From positions 186,001-250,000 of the forward strand of contig NZ_JACYXJ010000006.1 in the NCBI RefSeq assembly GCF_014842925.1: a stretch of DNA of 64,000 nucleotides, written 5' to 3'. This document shows, piece by piece, positions 1 through 9,953 of this stretch. Position numbers and translations under genes: made by a program. Within the stretch, counting starts at the first letter, position 1. The number at the start of each line of letters is the position of its first letter. This DNA comes from Roseibium polysiphoniae (GTDB lineage Bacteria; Pseudomonadota; Alphaproteobacteria; Rhizobiales; Stappiaceae). Under the pieces are notes generated by a model that had not been told where the DNA came from, searched no databases, and worked only from the letters and a program-made list of their open reading frames with translations.

Positions 1-53
1 ACACCGTTCGAGATGCCGCTGAACTAGCAGCAGATTGCAGAGGCAAGGCCATC

Positions 54-1037
54 ATGACTGCGGCGAATGCGACCATCGAAATCGGCCTGAATGCGGTGAT
101 TGTCGCCGTGGCCGACGGCTTACCCCAGATCGTTCAGGTTGGCGACGGGGGCACTGGAGAACCCGAAAGCCTGCCCTTCGGAGCCTTCGATCCGCTGCAT
201 CACCGGACCTTCGAGATCGGCCTGAGGTCCTGGGTGGAGGAACAAACCGCCCTGCAGCTCGGTTACGTCGAACAGCTCTATACATTCGGCGATCGTGGAC
301 GCCACAGGTCACGCGGCGATTCCGACCCCCATGTGGTGTCAGTCGGGTATCTCGCCCTGACCCGCCAGACCGAGGGATCCCGGGACGTGCTCACCAGACA
401 TCATTCGGGTTGGCGATCCTGGTATGACTATTTTCCCTGGGAGGACTGGCGCGACGGACGACCGGCCATGCTCGACAGCGATATTCTGCCGGCCCTCATG
501 GCCTGGGCAGAAATCCCGCCGCCGGCTGATGTACCGCCACGGGCCCTGAACCGCATGGAACGTCTGACGCTGGCATTCGGGCTCCACGCCGACAAATGGG
601 ACGAAGAACGCGCGCTCGAACGGTACGAACTGCTCTACGAAGCAAGTCTGGTCGAGGAAGCGCTTCGCGATGGCCGGCCCGCCGCGCTCAAGCGACCGCA
701 TTTGCCCAAGTTCGGACGGCCCATGCGCTTCGATCACCGCCGCGTGCTGGCGACCGCCATGTCCCGGCTGCGCGCCAAGCTGAAGTACCGCCCGGTTGTC
801 TTCGAGCTGATGCCCGGCACTTTCACACTCACAGAGCTGCAGACAACGGTGGAGGCGATCTTTGGCCGCCACCTGCACAAGCAGAATTTCCGACGGCTTG
901 TCGAAAACGCCGATCTTGTTGAGCCGACCGGAGCGACGTCAACGGCGACCGGCGGACGGCCCGCAGCACTCTTCCGCTTCCGCCATGAACTGCTCAAGGA
1001 GCGCCCCGCACCCGGTTTGCGCGTCGGCGGCCGCTGA
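54..1037 (+). CDS. nadQ: NadQ-like Nudix-derived transcriptional regulator of NAD synthesis
   Basis: The 327-residue protein has an N-terminal Nudix-like domain (about residues 5-150) whose Nudix box is degenerate: around residues 50-65 an R-S-W-V-E-E-Q-T string sits where catalytic enzymes have RExxEExG. A C-terminal winged-helix region (about 225-300, with PVVFELMPGTFTLTELQ) is typical of NrtR/COG4111 regulators. The family controls NAD biosynthesis by binding DNA and sensing a pyridine-nucleotide ligand, so loss of hydrolase residues fits a regulatory role. The nadABC operon lies about 6 kb downstream on the other strand with two palindromic sites in front of it. The frame is open to the window edge, so an upstream start cannot be excluded; ATG 54 has an AGAGG-like site 9 bases upstream. 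The NadQ name is inferred from family and context. Confidence 0.72.
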   Translation: MTAANATIEIGLNAVIVAVADGLPQIVQVGDGGTGEPESLPFGAFDPLHHRTFEIGLRSWVEEQTALQLGYVEQLYTFGDRGRHRSRGDSDPHVVSVGYLALTRQTEGSRDVLTRHHSGWRSWYDYFPWEDWRDGRPAMLDSDILPALMAWAEIPPPADVPPRALNRMERLTLAFGLHADKWDEERALERYELLYEASLVEEALRDGRPAALKRPHLPKFGRPMRFDHRRVLATAMSRLRAKLKYRPVVFELMPGTFTLTELQTTVEAIFGRHLHKQNFRRLVENADLVEPTGATSTATGGRPAALFRFRHELLKERPAPGLRVGGR

Positions 1038-1236
1038 ACGAATTTCCACTTGCGCCTTAACCATGAAATCTGCATTTGGCGACTTCTGACGCTGGGGAAA
1101 ATGGCAATTTCTTCTTGTTAACTCTCTTTCAAGGTTAAAGCCTCACCTTCAATTCGATCGCTTCGGAAAAGGTTCAAGTGACGATTGTCGTCAAAAGACT
1201 TTCCGGGCACGCGTATTGAGTTGGAGTTGGCTGCGT

Positions 1237-2493
1237 ATGTCTGGCCCGCGTAATCGTTCGTCCTCCGGGCGCCGTTCGTCTCGTGTTTCCCCGCGCCGGG
1301 CAAAGCCCTCGGCCGCACGGCACAAGCTGAAGCGCCTCGTCCTGACATCGCCCCTCGCCTTCATGTTCCTGACCGGTTCCATCGGCCAGCAGGACATCCT
1401 GTCTCTCCTTGCCGAAAAACAGACCGATGCACCGCGCTGGATGATGGCGCTGGAACCGGCCAGTTTCGCCACCGAGATCAAGCCGACACTCGCGCTGGCG
1501 GCAAGCCGGAACGTGCCGATCAACCCGCTCAAGGAACGGCATCTGACGCTGACCTCGGCGGCCAAAGGCGTTCGCGACACGAATGTCTCGGGTCTTTCCG
1601 CTCTGGCGGCAGAAGTTGCGCCGAAAGAAATTCCTGACGAAATCGCGGTCAACCGATCCGCGAAGGGCGACCGCCATATCTCGCTTGCGCCGGACAGGCA
1701 TATGGTCGACATGGCCGCAGGTGCTGTCTATGCGCTGCCCAGCATGATCGGCGGCGACCACAAACGAGCTTCCCTGCCGCGCGTCTCCTTCGTCAAGCCG
1801 GAACCGCTCAGCGAGCAACAGTCGACACTCCTGGCAGGCATTCCCGCGCGTACGCCGGGAAAAGACGGGCCGCTTGATCTGCAACAGGTCATGATGGCAC
1901 GCAACGCCGCAGCCGCCAGCTTCTCGCTTGTCTCCGCCTATGCTCCTGAAACGGCCCAAGACACGAAAGAGCCCTTCAACGCGCTCTTCGGTGCGGCAAA
2001 ATACGAGCAGGAGCTGCCGCCGCCGGAAGATCCGGAAAATCCGCATTGGTGGGCGCAAAAGCCATTGCCTCTCTCCGTGATGGAGAAGAAGGAACAGCGT
2101 TGTCTTGCAGAGGGCATTTATTTTGAGGCCCGCGGCGAAAGCGAAGAGGGCCAGATCGCCGTTGCACAGGTCGTTCTCAACCGGGTGAAGAACCCCGCTT
2201 ACCCGAACTCGATCTGCGGCGTGGTCTATCAGAACAAGCACAAGCGCAACCGCTGCCAGTTCTCCTTTGCCTGCGATGGCATCAAGGACCGGATCACGCA
2301 GCCAAAGAGCTGGAAACTCGCGCAGCGCCTTGCCAAGGAGGTCATCGGCGGCAAGCAGTATTCCAAGATGGTCGATGCCTCGACGCATTACCACGCGAAC
2401 TATGTGGCTCCGCGCTGGCGCAAATCCATGGTCAAGCGCGGCCAGGTCGGCCTGCATATTTTCTACAAGACCCGTGCCGGCGGCTGGAACTGA
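1237..2493 (+). CDS. SleB-type cell wall hydrolase
   Basis: A 418-residue protein with a basic Ser/Arg-rich N terminus, one hydrophobic segment (about residues 34-48) that could be a signal anchor, a long low-complexity linker, and a C-terminal Hydrolase_2/SleB domain (about 290-415). The motif EGIYFEARGE carries the presumed catalytic glutamate and is followed by QVVLNRV, as in spore-cortex-lytic and alphaproteobacterial peptidoglycan hydrolases. It probably cleaves peptidoglycan in the periplasm during wall remodelling. The frame also has a TTG at 1216, but ATG 1237 has a GGAG about 10 bases upstream and is preferred. It stands alone, 126 bases before the P-type ATPase. Confidence 0.82.
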   Translation: MSGPRNRSSSGRRSSRVSPRRAKPSAARHKLKRLVLTSPLAFMFLTGSIGQQDILSLLAEKQTDAPRWMMALEPASFATEIKPTLALAASRNVPINPLKERHLTLTSAAKGVRDTNVSGLSALAAEVAPKEIPDEIAVNRSAKGDRHISLAPDRHMVDMAAGAVYALPSMIGGDHKRASLPRVSFVKPEPLSEQQSTLLAGIPARTPGKDGPLDLQQVMMARNAAAASFSLVSAYAPETAQDTKEPFNALFGAAKYEQELPPPEDPENPHWWAQKPLPLSVMEKKEQRCLAEGIYFEARGESEEGQIAVAQVVLNRVKNPAYPNSICGVVYQNKHKRNRCQFSFACDGIKDRITQPKSWKLAQRLAKEVIGGKQYSKMVDASTHYHANYVAPRWRKSMVKRGQVGLHIFYKTRAGGWN

Positions 2494-2546
2494 CCAAGCG
2501 CGCGTCGGACACCCGGCATAATTGAACTCGTTCACATTTGCTGTAC

Positions 2547-2593
2547 AACTCGAATGGCCACCTTGCGGACGCTCGCAAGGTTGCCATTGAGTT
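2547..2593 (+). promoter_or_regulatory. Long imperfect hairpin upstream of the P-type ATPase
   Basis: Two 15-base arms (2553-2567 and 2574-2588) pair with one G/T mismatch around a 6-base loop. After a single bulged base, AACTC 2547-2551 pairs with GAGTT 2589-2593, extending the stem to about 20 pairs. No T-run follows, so it is not a textbook terminator. It lies 27 bases before the ATPase start and could be a leader RNA structure, an attenuator, or a terminator for the hydrolase gene. Confidence 0.6.
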
Positions 2594-2619
2594 TCAGTTG
2601 ATTACGCGGGAACGTTTCG

Positions 2620-5388
2620 ATGCAGACGCAACAGCAGCCCCGGTCCGACGTACGAAACCCGCCTTCCGGGGTGGAAGCCTCCCTGTTCGAAGATGCACCG
2701 CCCCATACGCTGTCATCCGACGAGACGGCCCAAACGCTGGGTGTCGCCGTCGAACGGGGACTGTCGCAGCAAGATGCCGTCAGCCGTTTGGGCAGGTACG
2801 GCCCCAACAAGCTGGCCGAAGCAGCCAAGCTGTCGCCGCTGATCCTGCTGCTGCAACAGTTTGCCAATCCCCTCTTGATCATCTTGATGGTTGGCGCCGC
2901 GATTTCCGCTTACACCGGGCACACGGTTGATGCGGTTGCCATTCTGGTCATCGTCGTGATCAACGCCCTCATCAGCTTCTGGCAAGAGTACAAAGCCGAG
3001 CAGTCGCTTGCAGCGCTTGGCGAAATGGCCGCTCCCCAGGCGCATGTCATGCGCGATGGACAGTGGAGAGACGCTCCCGCTGCCGATCTGGTTCCCGGTG
3101 ATATCGTCAAGCTCAAGGCCGGAGACATCATTCCGGCTGACATGAGGTTTGTCTCCGCGCACCGTCTTCAAATCGATGAGGCTGCTCTGACCGGCGAATC
3201 AGAACCCGTCGACAAGAACGACCAGATCTTCGCGGACGTTCAGACTGTCCTCGCCGAGCGTTTCAACATGGGCCACATGAGCACGCAGGTGACCGGCGGC
3301 ACTGCATTGGGCATCGTCACCTCCACCGGGATGGCGACGGAAGTCGGTCACATTGCCGGGTTGATGGCAGCGGCCAAAGAACCCAAGACGCCCCTTCAGG
3401 AGCGCATCGAAGGCCTGTCGCGCGTGCTGATCGGCGCAGCCCTTTGCGTCGTGGCGATCATTATCGGCATTGGCATTCTCAACGGCATGGACGCCATTGA
3501 AATGCTCAACACGGCGATCTCTCTTTCGGTCGCGGCCATTCCCGAAGGCCTTCCGACCGTCGTGACCATCGTGCTGACCCTCGGGTCACAGAACATGGCC
3601 TCCAAAAACGCCCTGGCCCGCCGCCTGTCCTCGGTGGAAACGCTGGGAACCACGTCGGTCATTTGCTCCGACAAGACGGGAACCCTGACCCAGAACCAGA
3701 TGCAGGTGATGCGTCTTTGGGCAGGCGGAAAAACGTGGCAGGTCACAGGAGAGGGCTTCGACCCAAAAGGAACGTTTCTGGGCGCGGATGACACCGAAGC
3801 AAATCCGGAGGTCGAGGACGATCTGCGCGAGATGTTGATGATCTCCGCCTTCTGCAATGAAGCGCGCATGATCGAGCTTGACGGGCGTCCGGCGATCCAG
3901 GGCAATCCGACTGAGGGCGCGCTGGTCGTGGCCGCTGCCAAGGTCGGTGTTTCGAGAAGTGATCTGAAGGCCCGGAACTACGTCCCGCTGTCGCATTTCC
4001 CGTTTGATTCCACGCGCAAGATGATGAGCGTGCACACCCGACTGCCGGAAGGCGAGGAATACCTCGTCGCAAAGGGCGCACCGGACATGATCCTGGCGCG
4101 GGCAACGCACGTTCGTCTACATGGCGAGGAAGTGCCGATCAATGATGGCAACCGCGCCGAGATCGAGGCGGTGATCAGCTCTTTTGGCAATGATGCCCTG
4201 CGTACACTTGCCGTAGCCTATCGGAAGATTTCTGCGGGTGATCTCAATCATGAAGATCCCGAGCGTGACATCGTGCTCATCGGCATCCACGGCATCATGG
4301 ATCCGCCACGGCCGGAAGTGCCTGATGCGGTTGCCCAAGCCACCAGCGCCGGTGTCCGCACGGTGATGATCACCGGAGATCATGCCGTCACAGCACAGGC
4401 CATTGCGGAACAGATCGGCATCAAGACATCGGATGAGCAAACCGTTCACGTCGGCGCCGAGCTGGACGGGCTTTCGGATGAAGAACTTGGAGAAACCGTC
4501 AAACGCGCCGCCGTCTTTGCCCGGGTGACGCCTGAACACAAACTGCGGATTGTAGCGGCCCTTCAAGCCAACGGCGAAGTGGCGGCAATGACCGGAGACG
4601 GCGTGAATGACGCGCCCGCCTTGCGCAAGGCGGACATCGGCATCGCCATGGGCATATCGGGAACCTCAGTCGCCAAGGACAGCTCTTCGCTGGTTCTTCT
4701 GGACGACAATTTCTCGACCATCGTCACCGCTGTTCGCGAAGGACGTCGGATCTACGACAACCTGCGCAAATTCATTCGTCAGGCCCTCACGGCCAATGTC
4801 GCCGAGGTGTCTACTATCCTCTTCGCATTCCTGCTGATGGGAGCGGACCCGCTCCTTCCCCTGACACCGTTGATGATCTTGTGGGTGAACCTCGTCTCGG
4901 ATGGCATCCCTGCCCTTTCCCTCGGTTTTGAACCGGCGGAGCCGGACCTGATGAAACACAAACCACGCGGACGGGACGAGAACATCTTTTCCGGCGGCCT
5001 CAAAGAGATGATCATCATCCGCGGCCTCGCCGTCGGCGGCCTCACCTTCTACGTTTTCAACACGGCGCTGGAGCGCGGTCAGCCACTCGCCTATGCGCAG
5101 ACTTTGGCTTTTGCGACGCTGATCTGCGCCCAGCTCTGGCATATTTTTGATGCGCGCTCGAGCCGGACGCTTTTCACCAAGAACCCTTTCGACAATCGGT
5201 ATCTGCTTGGCGCGGTTGCCCTGTCAGCTGCCCTGTCGTTGCTCGCGATCTACACGCCAGTGGGGAACTACATTCTCAACACCGAGCCACTGAGTGCCCG
5301 CCATCTGCTAGAAGCGATCTTCATCGCCGCCTTGCCCACGCTTCTGCTGTCGGGGATCAAGGAGCTCTTCGGCTTCAAGTTTCTCTAG
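2620..5388 (+). CDS. Cation-transporting P-type ATPase (P2, Ca2+-like)
   Basis: A 922-residue P2-type ATPase in standard order: N-terminal cation-ATPase domain, actuator domain with TGES (about residue 191), phosphorylation site DKTGTLT (Asp about 351), TGD (about 585), GDGVND (about 659), and C-terminal helices M5-M10. Residues that bind Ca2+ in SERCA are kept: Glu in PEGLP of M4, Asn and Glu in NVAEV of M5, and Asn and Asp in NLVSDG of M6. This points to Ca2+ export, though related enzymes move Na+ or Mn2+, so the ion is inferred. It is an inner-membrane pump. The start ATG 2620 has a GGGAA-like site. A strong hairpin lies just upstream, and the HupE-like gene follows 110 bases later. Confidence 0.9.
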   Translation: MQTQQQPRSDVRNPPSGVEASLFEDAPPHTLSSDETAQTLGVAVERGLSQQDAVSRLGRYGPNKLAEAAKLSPLILLLQQFANPLLIILMVGAAISAYTGHTVDAVAILVIVVINALISFWQEYKAEQSLAALGEMAAPQAHVMRDGQWRDAPAADLVPGDIVKLKAGDIIPADMRFVSAHRLQIDEAALTGESEPVDKNDQIFADVQTVLAERFNMGHMSTQVTGGTALGIVTSTGMATEVGHIAGLMAAAKEPKTPLQERIEGLSRVLIGAALCVVAIIIGIGILNGMDAIEMLNTAISLSVAAIPEGLPTVVTIVLTLGSQNMASKNALARRLSSVETLGTTSVICSDKTGTLTQNQMQVMRLWAGGKTWQVTGEGFDPKGTFLGADDTEANPEVEDDLREMLMISAFCNEARMIELDGRPAIQGNPTEGALVVAAAKVGVSRSDLKARNYVPLSHFPFDSTRKMMSVHTRLPEGEEYLVAKGAPDMILARATHVRLHGEEVPINDGNRAEIEAVISSFGNDALRTLAVAYRKISAGDLNHEDPERDIVLIGIHGIMDPPRPEVPDAVAQATSAGVRTVMITGDHAVTAQAIAEQIGIKTSDEQTVHVGAELDGLSDEELGETVKRAAVFARVTPEHKLRIVAALQANGEVAAMTGDGVNDAPALRKADIGIAMGISGTSVAKDSSSLVLLDDNFSTIVTAVREGRRIYDNLRKFIRQALTANVAEVSTILFAFLLMGADPLLPLTPLMILWVNLVSDGIPALSLGFEPAEPDLMKHKPRGRDENIFSGGLKEMIIIRGLAVGGLTFYVFNTALERGQPLAYAQTLAFATLICAQLWHIFDARSSRTLFTKNPFDNRYLLGAVALSAALSLLAIYTPVGNYILNTEPLSARHLLEAIFIAALPTLLLSGIKELFGFKFL

Positions 5389-5498
5389 ATCGAACAACTT
5401 TCATTCCGGATGCGAATCCGCGACCATCGACGTCGCCATTCGGCAACGGTGCGACCCACTCCGGGGCACCGGATCAACTTGCATCCAAGGATCTACTC

Positions 5499-6092
5499 AT
5501 GACGTTTCAACGTTTTGCCGCCGCAGCGGCCTTCCTGCTGCTGTCCTCGCCGGCCCATGCCCATCTCGACCCAGCCTCCCACGGTTCCTTTGCGGCCGGC
5601 TTTACCCACCCGGTCTTCGGCCTGGATCATGTGCTCGCGATGATCGCCGTCGGCCTATGGGCAGCTCTCATCGGTGGCAAGGCCATCTGGGCGCTGCCAA
5701 GCGCATTCGTCGGGCTGATGATTGCCGGCTTCGGCCTGTCCCTTTTGGGCATTCATGTGCCGCTGGTGGAGCCGGTGATCCTGGCATCTGTGGTCGCCCT
5801 TGGCGCGCTCGTCGCACTCGCCGCACGCTTTGCGCTTCTGCCAAGCGCCCTTCTTGTCGGTGTCTTCGGATTTTTCCACGGTCACGCCCATGGCGGCGAG
5901 ATCGGTGGGGCCGGTGAACTTGGCTATGCAGCAGGCTTCGTCGCCGCGACGGCATTGCTGCACGCAGCCGGCGTCCTTATCGGGTATGGCGCCAAGGTTG
6001 GCCTCGGCCCTGAAACCCGCCGCGGCGAACTCGCAACCCGGTTCCTGGGCGGCGTCACCGCCCTGTGCGGTCTTGCTCTGATGGCCGCTTAG
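5499..6092 (+). CDS. HupE/UreJ family membrane protein
   Basis: A 197-residue protein with a cleavable-looking signal peptide (residues 1-21, ending AHA) and about six membrane segments. The signatures HPVFGLDH near the N terminus and FHGHAHG in the middle are the histidine/aspartate motifs of HupE/UreJ permeases, which move nickel or cobalt into or across the inner membrane. No urease, hydrogenase or cobalamin gene is nearby, and I see no cobalamin riboswitch in the 110 bases upstream, so the metal and purpose are uncertain. It follows the P-type ATPase on the same strand and may be cotranscribed. Confidence 0.82.
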   Translation: MTFQRFAAAAAFLLLSSPAHAHLDPASHGSFAAGFTHPVFGLDHVLAMIAVGLWAALIGGKAIWALPSAFVGLMIAGFGLSLLGIHVPLVEPVILASVVALGALVALAARFALLPSALLVGVFGFFHGHAHGGEIGGAGELGYAAGFVAATALLHAAGVLIGYGAKVGLGPETRRGELATRFLGGVTALCGLALMAA

Positions 6093-6109
6093 CTCTTGAT
6101 AGCTGTCAT

Positions 6110-6128
6110 CCTCGGCCTCACGCCGAGG
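6110..6128. repeat. Small palindromic repeat unit between HupE and nadC
   Basis: CCTCGGC (6110-6116) and GCCGAGG (6122-6128) form a perfect stem with a 5-base loop. The preceding bases (gtcat) resemble the GTCATCCTCGGG palindromes at 25,781 and 33,561. It sits between the convergent ends of the HupE-like gene and nadC and may also act as a bidirectional terminator. Confidence 0.5.
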
Positions 6129-6179
6129 GTGCAGTGCTCGAAACTTTTGACGCTCGGGACAAGGCCTAGTAGAATGACC

Positions 6180-7040
6180 TCACCCGATCTCGATATCCAG
6201 ACCCAGGTCCAGAACAGGTGCGGAGTGGGTGATCCAGCCGGAGGAGATGAGGTCGACACCGGCTTCGGCAATCGCCTTGATGGTGTCGGCTTCGATGCCG
6301 CCTGAAGCTTCGAGAAGCACCTGACCGTCGGCGATCTGGACTGCCTGCTTCAAGAGATCCGGCCCCATGTTGTCTAGCATCACCACATCCGGTTTCAGGG
6401 GAAGCGCCTCGCGCAACTGGTCGAGCGTATCGACTTCCACCTCGATCTTGACCAGATGCCCGGCAAAGGCCTTGGCCGCCTCGATGGCCTGACGCACGCC
6501 GCCGGCGACGGCTATGTGGTTGTCCTTGATCAGGATGGCATCGTCCAGGCCGAAGCGATGGTTTGAGCCACCACCGCAACGCACGGCATATTTTTCAAAG
6601 GCACGCAGGCCCGGTGTGGTCTTGCGGGTGCAGACGATGTCCGCGCTGGTGTGGGAGATCAAGTCCGCGAAATGCGCCGTGGCGCTGGCAATTCCAGACA
6701 GATGGCCCAGGTAGTTGAGGGCAACACGCTCTGCCGAAAGGATGGCCCGCGCGGGTCCGGAAATTCGGGCGACGATCGTGCCTTTTTCCAACCGCCCGCC
6801 GTCAGACGCCAGTCCTTCAAACCGCAACGCATCGTCGGTTTGGCGGAATGCGCTCTCGGCCAAACCAAGGCCGGAGAGCACCCCGGGTTTGCGCGCTGCA
6901 ATCACCGCCGTTGCGGCCTTGTCCGCCGGGATCGTCGCCTGACTGGTTATGTCCCCTGCCCGGCCCCAATCCTCCAACAGCGCGGCCTTGACGGTCTCGT
7001 CGATCATCAGTTTCGGCAGCACGGGCAATTGGGCGGACAT
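6180..7040 (-). CDS. nadC: Nicotinate-nucleotide pyrophosphorylase (carboxylating)
   Basis: A 286-residue quinolinate phosphoribosyltransferase, which converts quinolinate and PRPP to nicotinate mononucleotide, CO2 and pyrophosphate, the third step of de novo NAD synthesis in the cytoplasm. The conserved block RKTTPGLR followed by EKYAVRCGGG and H-R-x-G-L-D-D is intact, with KDNH following, all contacting quinolinate and PRPP. Length is normal for the family. Last gene of the minus-strand nadA-nadB-nadC operon: its ATG is 3 bases after the nadB stop, implying coupled expression from the nadA promoter. Confidence 0.96.
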   Translation of the reverse strand: MSAQLPVLPKLMIDETVKAALLEDWGRAGDITSQATIPADKAATAVIAARKPGVLSGLGLAESAFRQTDDALRFEGLASDGGRLEKGTIVARISGPARAILSAERVALNYLGHLSGIASATAHFADLISHTSADIVCTRKTTPGLRAFEKYAVRCGGGSNHRFGLDDAILIKDNHIAVAGGVRQAIEAAKAFAGHLVKIEVEVDTLDQLREALPLKPDVVMLDNMGPDLLKQAVQIADGQVLLEASGGIEADTIKAIAEAGVDLISSGWITHSAPVLDLGLDIEIG

Positions 7041-7043
7041 TGA

Positions 7044-8678
7044 TCAGCTTCCCATCGCGTTCGAGACGGAATTGCCGGCAGCCTGATCAGCCGCTGCCTC
7101 GGCGATGGCGTTCACCTCATCAAGCGTTATGTAGGAGCGCCGCGCCTGCGCTGGGTCGGCATCGGGATAGTCGGCCCGGAAGTGACCGCCCCTGCTTTCC
7201 GCGCGCTTGAGGGCCGCGGCTGCAATGATCCTTCCGGATGTCATCATGTTGCGGATCGAGACCCGCTGACATCTGGCTTCTGCCTGACCGATGTCGACAA
7301 GCGCCTGACGCAGGCTGTCGGCGCTGCGCTCCACACCAACGTTCCGGCTCAAGGTTTCGCGCAGCACGGTGATCGCCTCACGTTCGTCAGTGTTGCGCTG
7401 GCTCGGCAGTCCCGGTTCGCTGTCCATCTCGTTCCAATAGGCGCTGCGCGGCGTCGGCATCAGGCCTTGAATGTCTTCGGCGATGCGTGCGGCGAAGACG
7501 ACAGCCTCCAGAAGTGAGTTCGACGCCAGGCGGTTCGCGCCATGAGCTCCGGTGGCCGCCACTTCGCCAGCCGCCCAAAGACCGTCGAGCGAAGTTCTGC
7601 CGTTGGCGTCGGTCAGAACGCCGCCCATGTGATAGTGCTCGGCTGGGGCAACCGGGATCGGCTGGGTCGCCGGATCGATGCCCGCCTCCTGACAGGCCGC
7701 AAAGACGGTCGGGTAGCGTTCGGCAAAACTCTTGCCGACGGCGTCCCGGCAATCGAGGAGGGCACCGCGCCCCGCTTCGACTTCGCGGTGGATTGCACGC
7801 GCAACGATGTCTCTGGGGGCCATCTCGGCAAGATCGTGAACGCCCTCCATGAACCGTTCACCTGCGGCGTTGATCAAAAGGGCGCCATCACCGCGCAGGG
7901 CCTCTGTCGCCAGAGGCGCGGGATCCTTGCCGACGTTGAGCGCGGTCGGGTGAAACTGGACGAACTCCGCATCAGCGATCACAGCGCCTGCACGCGCGGC
8001 CATCGCCAGACCATGGCCGTTTGCTTCGCCTGGATTGGTCGTCACGCCAAAAAGGTGCCCAATGCCGCCAGACGCCAGCACCACCGCATGGGCGGGAAAG
8101 GCCATACGCTCAAGGCCGCCGCGCTTGCGGGCCAGAACACCGGTGACATAACGGCCTTCGCCCATCAGGCTCTCGCCCATAAAACCTTCCAGCAGTCGGA
8201 TTGACGGCGTCTTGCGAACCGCTGCGATCAACGCAGCCATGATCGCCTGGCCGGCCATGTCGCCACGCACGCGCACGACCCGGTTTTCGGAGTGGGCCGC
8301 CTCGCGGGAAAGCTCCAGCCGCCCTTCCAGATCCTGGTCGAAAGGCACCCCGTAAGACAGAAGATCGCGGACACGCTCCCCTGCTTCCCGGGTCATCATC
8401 TCGACGATCTTGTCTTCGCAGATGCCTGCGCCAGCGGCCAGCGTGTCGTCGCAATGCTTCTTGTGCGTATCCTGCTCCGAGACAGCTGCCGCGATGCCGC
8501 CCTGGGCCCAGGCGGAGGATGCGCCCTGCCCGATCGGTGCATTGGAGATCACGGTGACTGGACGCGGCGCCAGTTTGAGCGCGCAGAACAGACCGGCCAG
8601 GCCACCGCCCAGAATGACGACGTCGTCAACGTCCTTACCCGCCAGCGCGGGGACAAAATCCTCAGAGGAAACGCCCAT
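7044..8678 (-). CDS. nadB: L-aspartate oxidase
   Basis: FAD-dependent L-aspartate oxidase of 544 residues, making iminoaspartate, the substrate of NadA. The N-terminal FAD motif [11 protein letters not shown], the [12 protein letters not shown] loop, the HPTAL active-site segment and TEALRGDGA of the succinate dehydrogenase/fumarate reductase flavoprotein fold are present; the helical C terminus follows. The frame extends to a TTG at 8762 near the nadA stop, but ATG 8678 has GGGAAG about 8 bases upstream and gives the usual family length (E. coli about 540). Middle gene of the nad operon. Confidence 0.95.
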   Translation of the reverse strand: MGVSSEDFVPALAGKDVDDVVILGGGLAGLFCALKLAPRPVTVISNAPIGQGASSAWAQGGIAAAVSEQDTHKKHCDDTLAAGAGICEDKIVEMMTREAGERVRDLLSYGVPFDQDLEGRLELSREAAHSENRVVRVRGDMAGQAIMAALIAAVRKTPSIRLLEGFMGESLMGEGRYVTGVLARKRGGLERMAFPAHAVVLASGGIGHLFGVTTNPGEANGHGLAMAARAGAVIADAEFVQFHPTALNVGKDPAPLATEALRGDGALLINAAGERFMEGVHDLAEMAPRDIVARAIHREVEAGRGALLDCRDAVGKSFAERYPTVFAACQEAGIDPATQPIPVAPAEHYHMGGVLTDANGRTSLDGLWAAGEVAATGAHGANRLASNSLLEAVVFAARIAEDIQGLMPTPRSAYWNEMDSEPGLPSQRNTDEREAITVLRETLSRNVGVERSADSLRQALVDIGQAEARCQRVSIRNMMTSGRIIAAAALKRAESRGGHFRADYPDADPAQARRSYITLDEVNAIAEAAADQAAGNSVSNAMGS

Positions 8679-8773
8679 GGAAAACTTCCCAAGATGAACG
8701 GCAGCACGCTGACTGCCAAGATATGCGCCCGGCCAATCGGGCCGGGGCAGATTTGATTTCAAGCGGACAAGGA

Positions 8774-9874
8774 TCAGCTCTTCAGGTTAATCATCCGTTC
8801 GACCGCGATGCGCGCCTTTTCAGCGATGCTCGGATCAACGACCACCTCTTCCCGCATTTCGACAAGGCTGTCGAGAATTTTGCCAAGGGTGATGCGTTTC
8901 ATGTGCGGGCACAAGTTGCAGGGTCGGATAAAGTCGACACCGGGCGTCTCACTGGCCACATTGTCGGCCATGGAGCACTCGGTGATCATCATCACCTTTT
9001 CCGGCTGCTTCGTCTTGACCCAGTCGATCATATGCGCGGTGGACCCCGCAAAATCGGCTTCGGCCACGACTTCTGGCGGACACTCGGGGTGAGCGATGAT
9101 CTTCACTTCCGGGTCGATCTTGCGGTAGTCGCGCAGCTCCTGAGCGGTGAACCGCTCATGAACCTCACACGCGCCATCCGACACAAGCACCTCCACATCG
9201 GTCTTGTTGCCTACATTGGCCGCCAGATATTTGTCCGGGATCAGGAACACCTTGTCAGTGCCGAAGCTCTCCACGACCTGCAGGGCGTTGGAGGACGTGC
9301 AGCAGATATCGCATTCGGCCTTCACGTCGGCCGAGGTGTTCACATAGGTGATGATCGGCACACCGGGATTGCGTTCGCGCAGCGCACGAACGTCTGCTCC
9401 CGTGATCGATTCAGCCAGCGAGCAGCCTGCCTTCATGTCAGGGATCAATACGGTCTTGTCCGGGCTGAGGATATTGGAGGTCTCGGCCATGAAATGCACA
9501 CCGCACTGGACAATGACGTCCGCATCCGTGTGCGTGGCTTCGATCGCAAGCTGCAGGCTATCGCCAACGATATCGGCAACGCCGTGGAAGATGTCCGGGG
9601 TCATGTAGTTGTGCGCCAGGATGACCGCGTTGCGTTCTTTCTTGAGCCTATTGATCGCATGGATCGTCGGAGCGAGCGCCGGCCACTCAATGGCCGGGAT
9701 GATATGCTTGACCTTCTCATAGATCGGAGCCGTCGCCTCGGCGACCTCGGGCGTGTAGTCGAGGGATGGGCGCTCGATCAGTCCGAACCGTTGCAAGGCT
9801 GACGGCGGGCTGGTGGAAAAGGCGGTTGTCTGCTCGACGCTTTCACAGGTGACACCAAAGTTCGTCGTGGTCAT
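8774..9874 (-). CDS. nadA: Quinolinate synthase A
   Basis: A 366-residue quinolinate synthase, a [4Fe-4S] enzyme that condenses iminoaspartate with dihydroxyacetone phosphate. Cysteines in [15 protein letters not shown] and PCNLCPH match the three cluster ligands, and HPECPPEV is conserved. The frame also opens at ATG 9889, but those first codons contain the ribosome-binding site GGGAGG, which sits 5 bases before ATG 9874; 9874 is therefore the start. First gene of the nadABC operon. Two palindromes of the form CTCA-N3-TGAG lie 20-100 bases upstream and probably bind the NadQ-like regulator. Confidence 0.96.
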   Translation of the reverse strand: MTTTNFGVTCESVEQTTAFSTSPPSALQRFGLIERPSLDYTPEVAEATAPIYEKVKHIIPAIEWPALAPTIHAINRLKKERNAVILAHNYMTPDIFHGVADIVGDSLQLAIEATHTDADVIVQCGVHFMAETSNILSPDKTVLIPDMKAGCSLAESITGADVRALRERNPGVPIITYVNTSADVKAECDICCTSSNALQVVESFGTDKVFLIPDKYLAANVGNKTDVEVLVSDGACEVHERFTAQELRDYRKIDPEVKIIAHPECPPEVVAEADFAGSTAHMIDWVKTKQPEKVMMITECSMADNVASETPGVDFIRPCNLCPHMKRITLGKILDSLVEMREEVVVDPSIAEKARIAVERMINLKS

Positions 9875-9893
9875 GGCGGCCTCCCTCATATAT

Positions 9894-9912
9894 TATACTC
9901 ATATTGAGCATA
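9894..9912. promoter_or_regulatory. Putative NadQ operator 1 of nadABC
   Basis: TATACTCATATTGAGCATA is an imperfect palindrome: TATACTCA and TGAGCATA differ from perfect symmetry at one position and are separated by 3 bases. The core CTCA-N3-TGAG recurs 61 bases further upstream. It sits just upstream of the nadA ribosome-binding site, where a bound regulator would block transcription. Assignment to the NadQ-like protein is inferred. Confidence 0.62.
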
Positions 9913-9953
9913 TTAGATGCAAAAGAAAACAGGGCGATGTGCCCCACCAACTC

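Noticed and set aside
1080-1215. Possible CtrA sites (TTAA pairs) before the cell-wall hydrolase
   Set aside because: The TTAA half-sites are 13 bases apart, not the 7 of the consensus.
1174-2535. 453-codon minus-strand frame opposite the cell-wall hydrolase
   Set aside because: It is a shadow of a well-supported gene and has no recognisable domain.
5389-5498. Possible cobalamin riboswitch before the HupE-like gene
   Set aside because: Only 110 bases and no recognisable B12-box; too short for that class.
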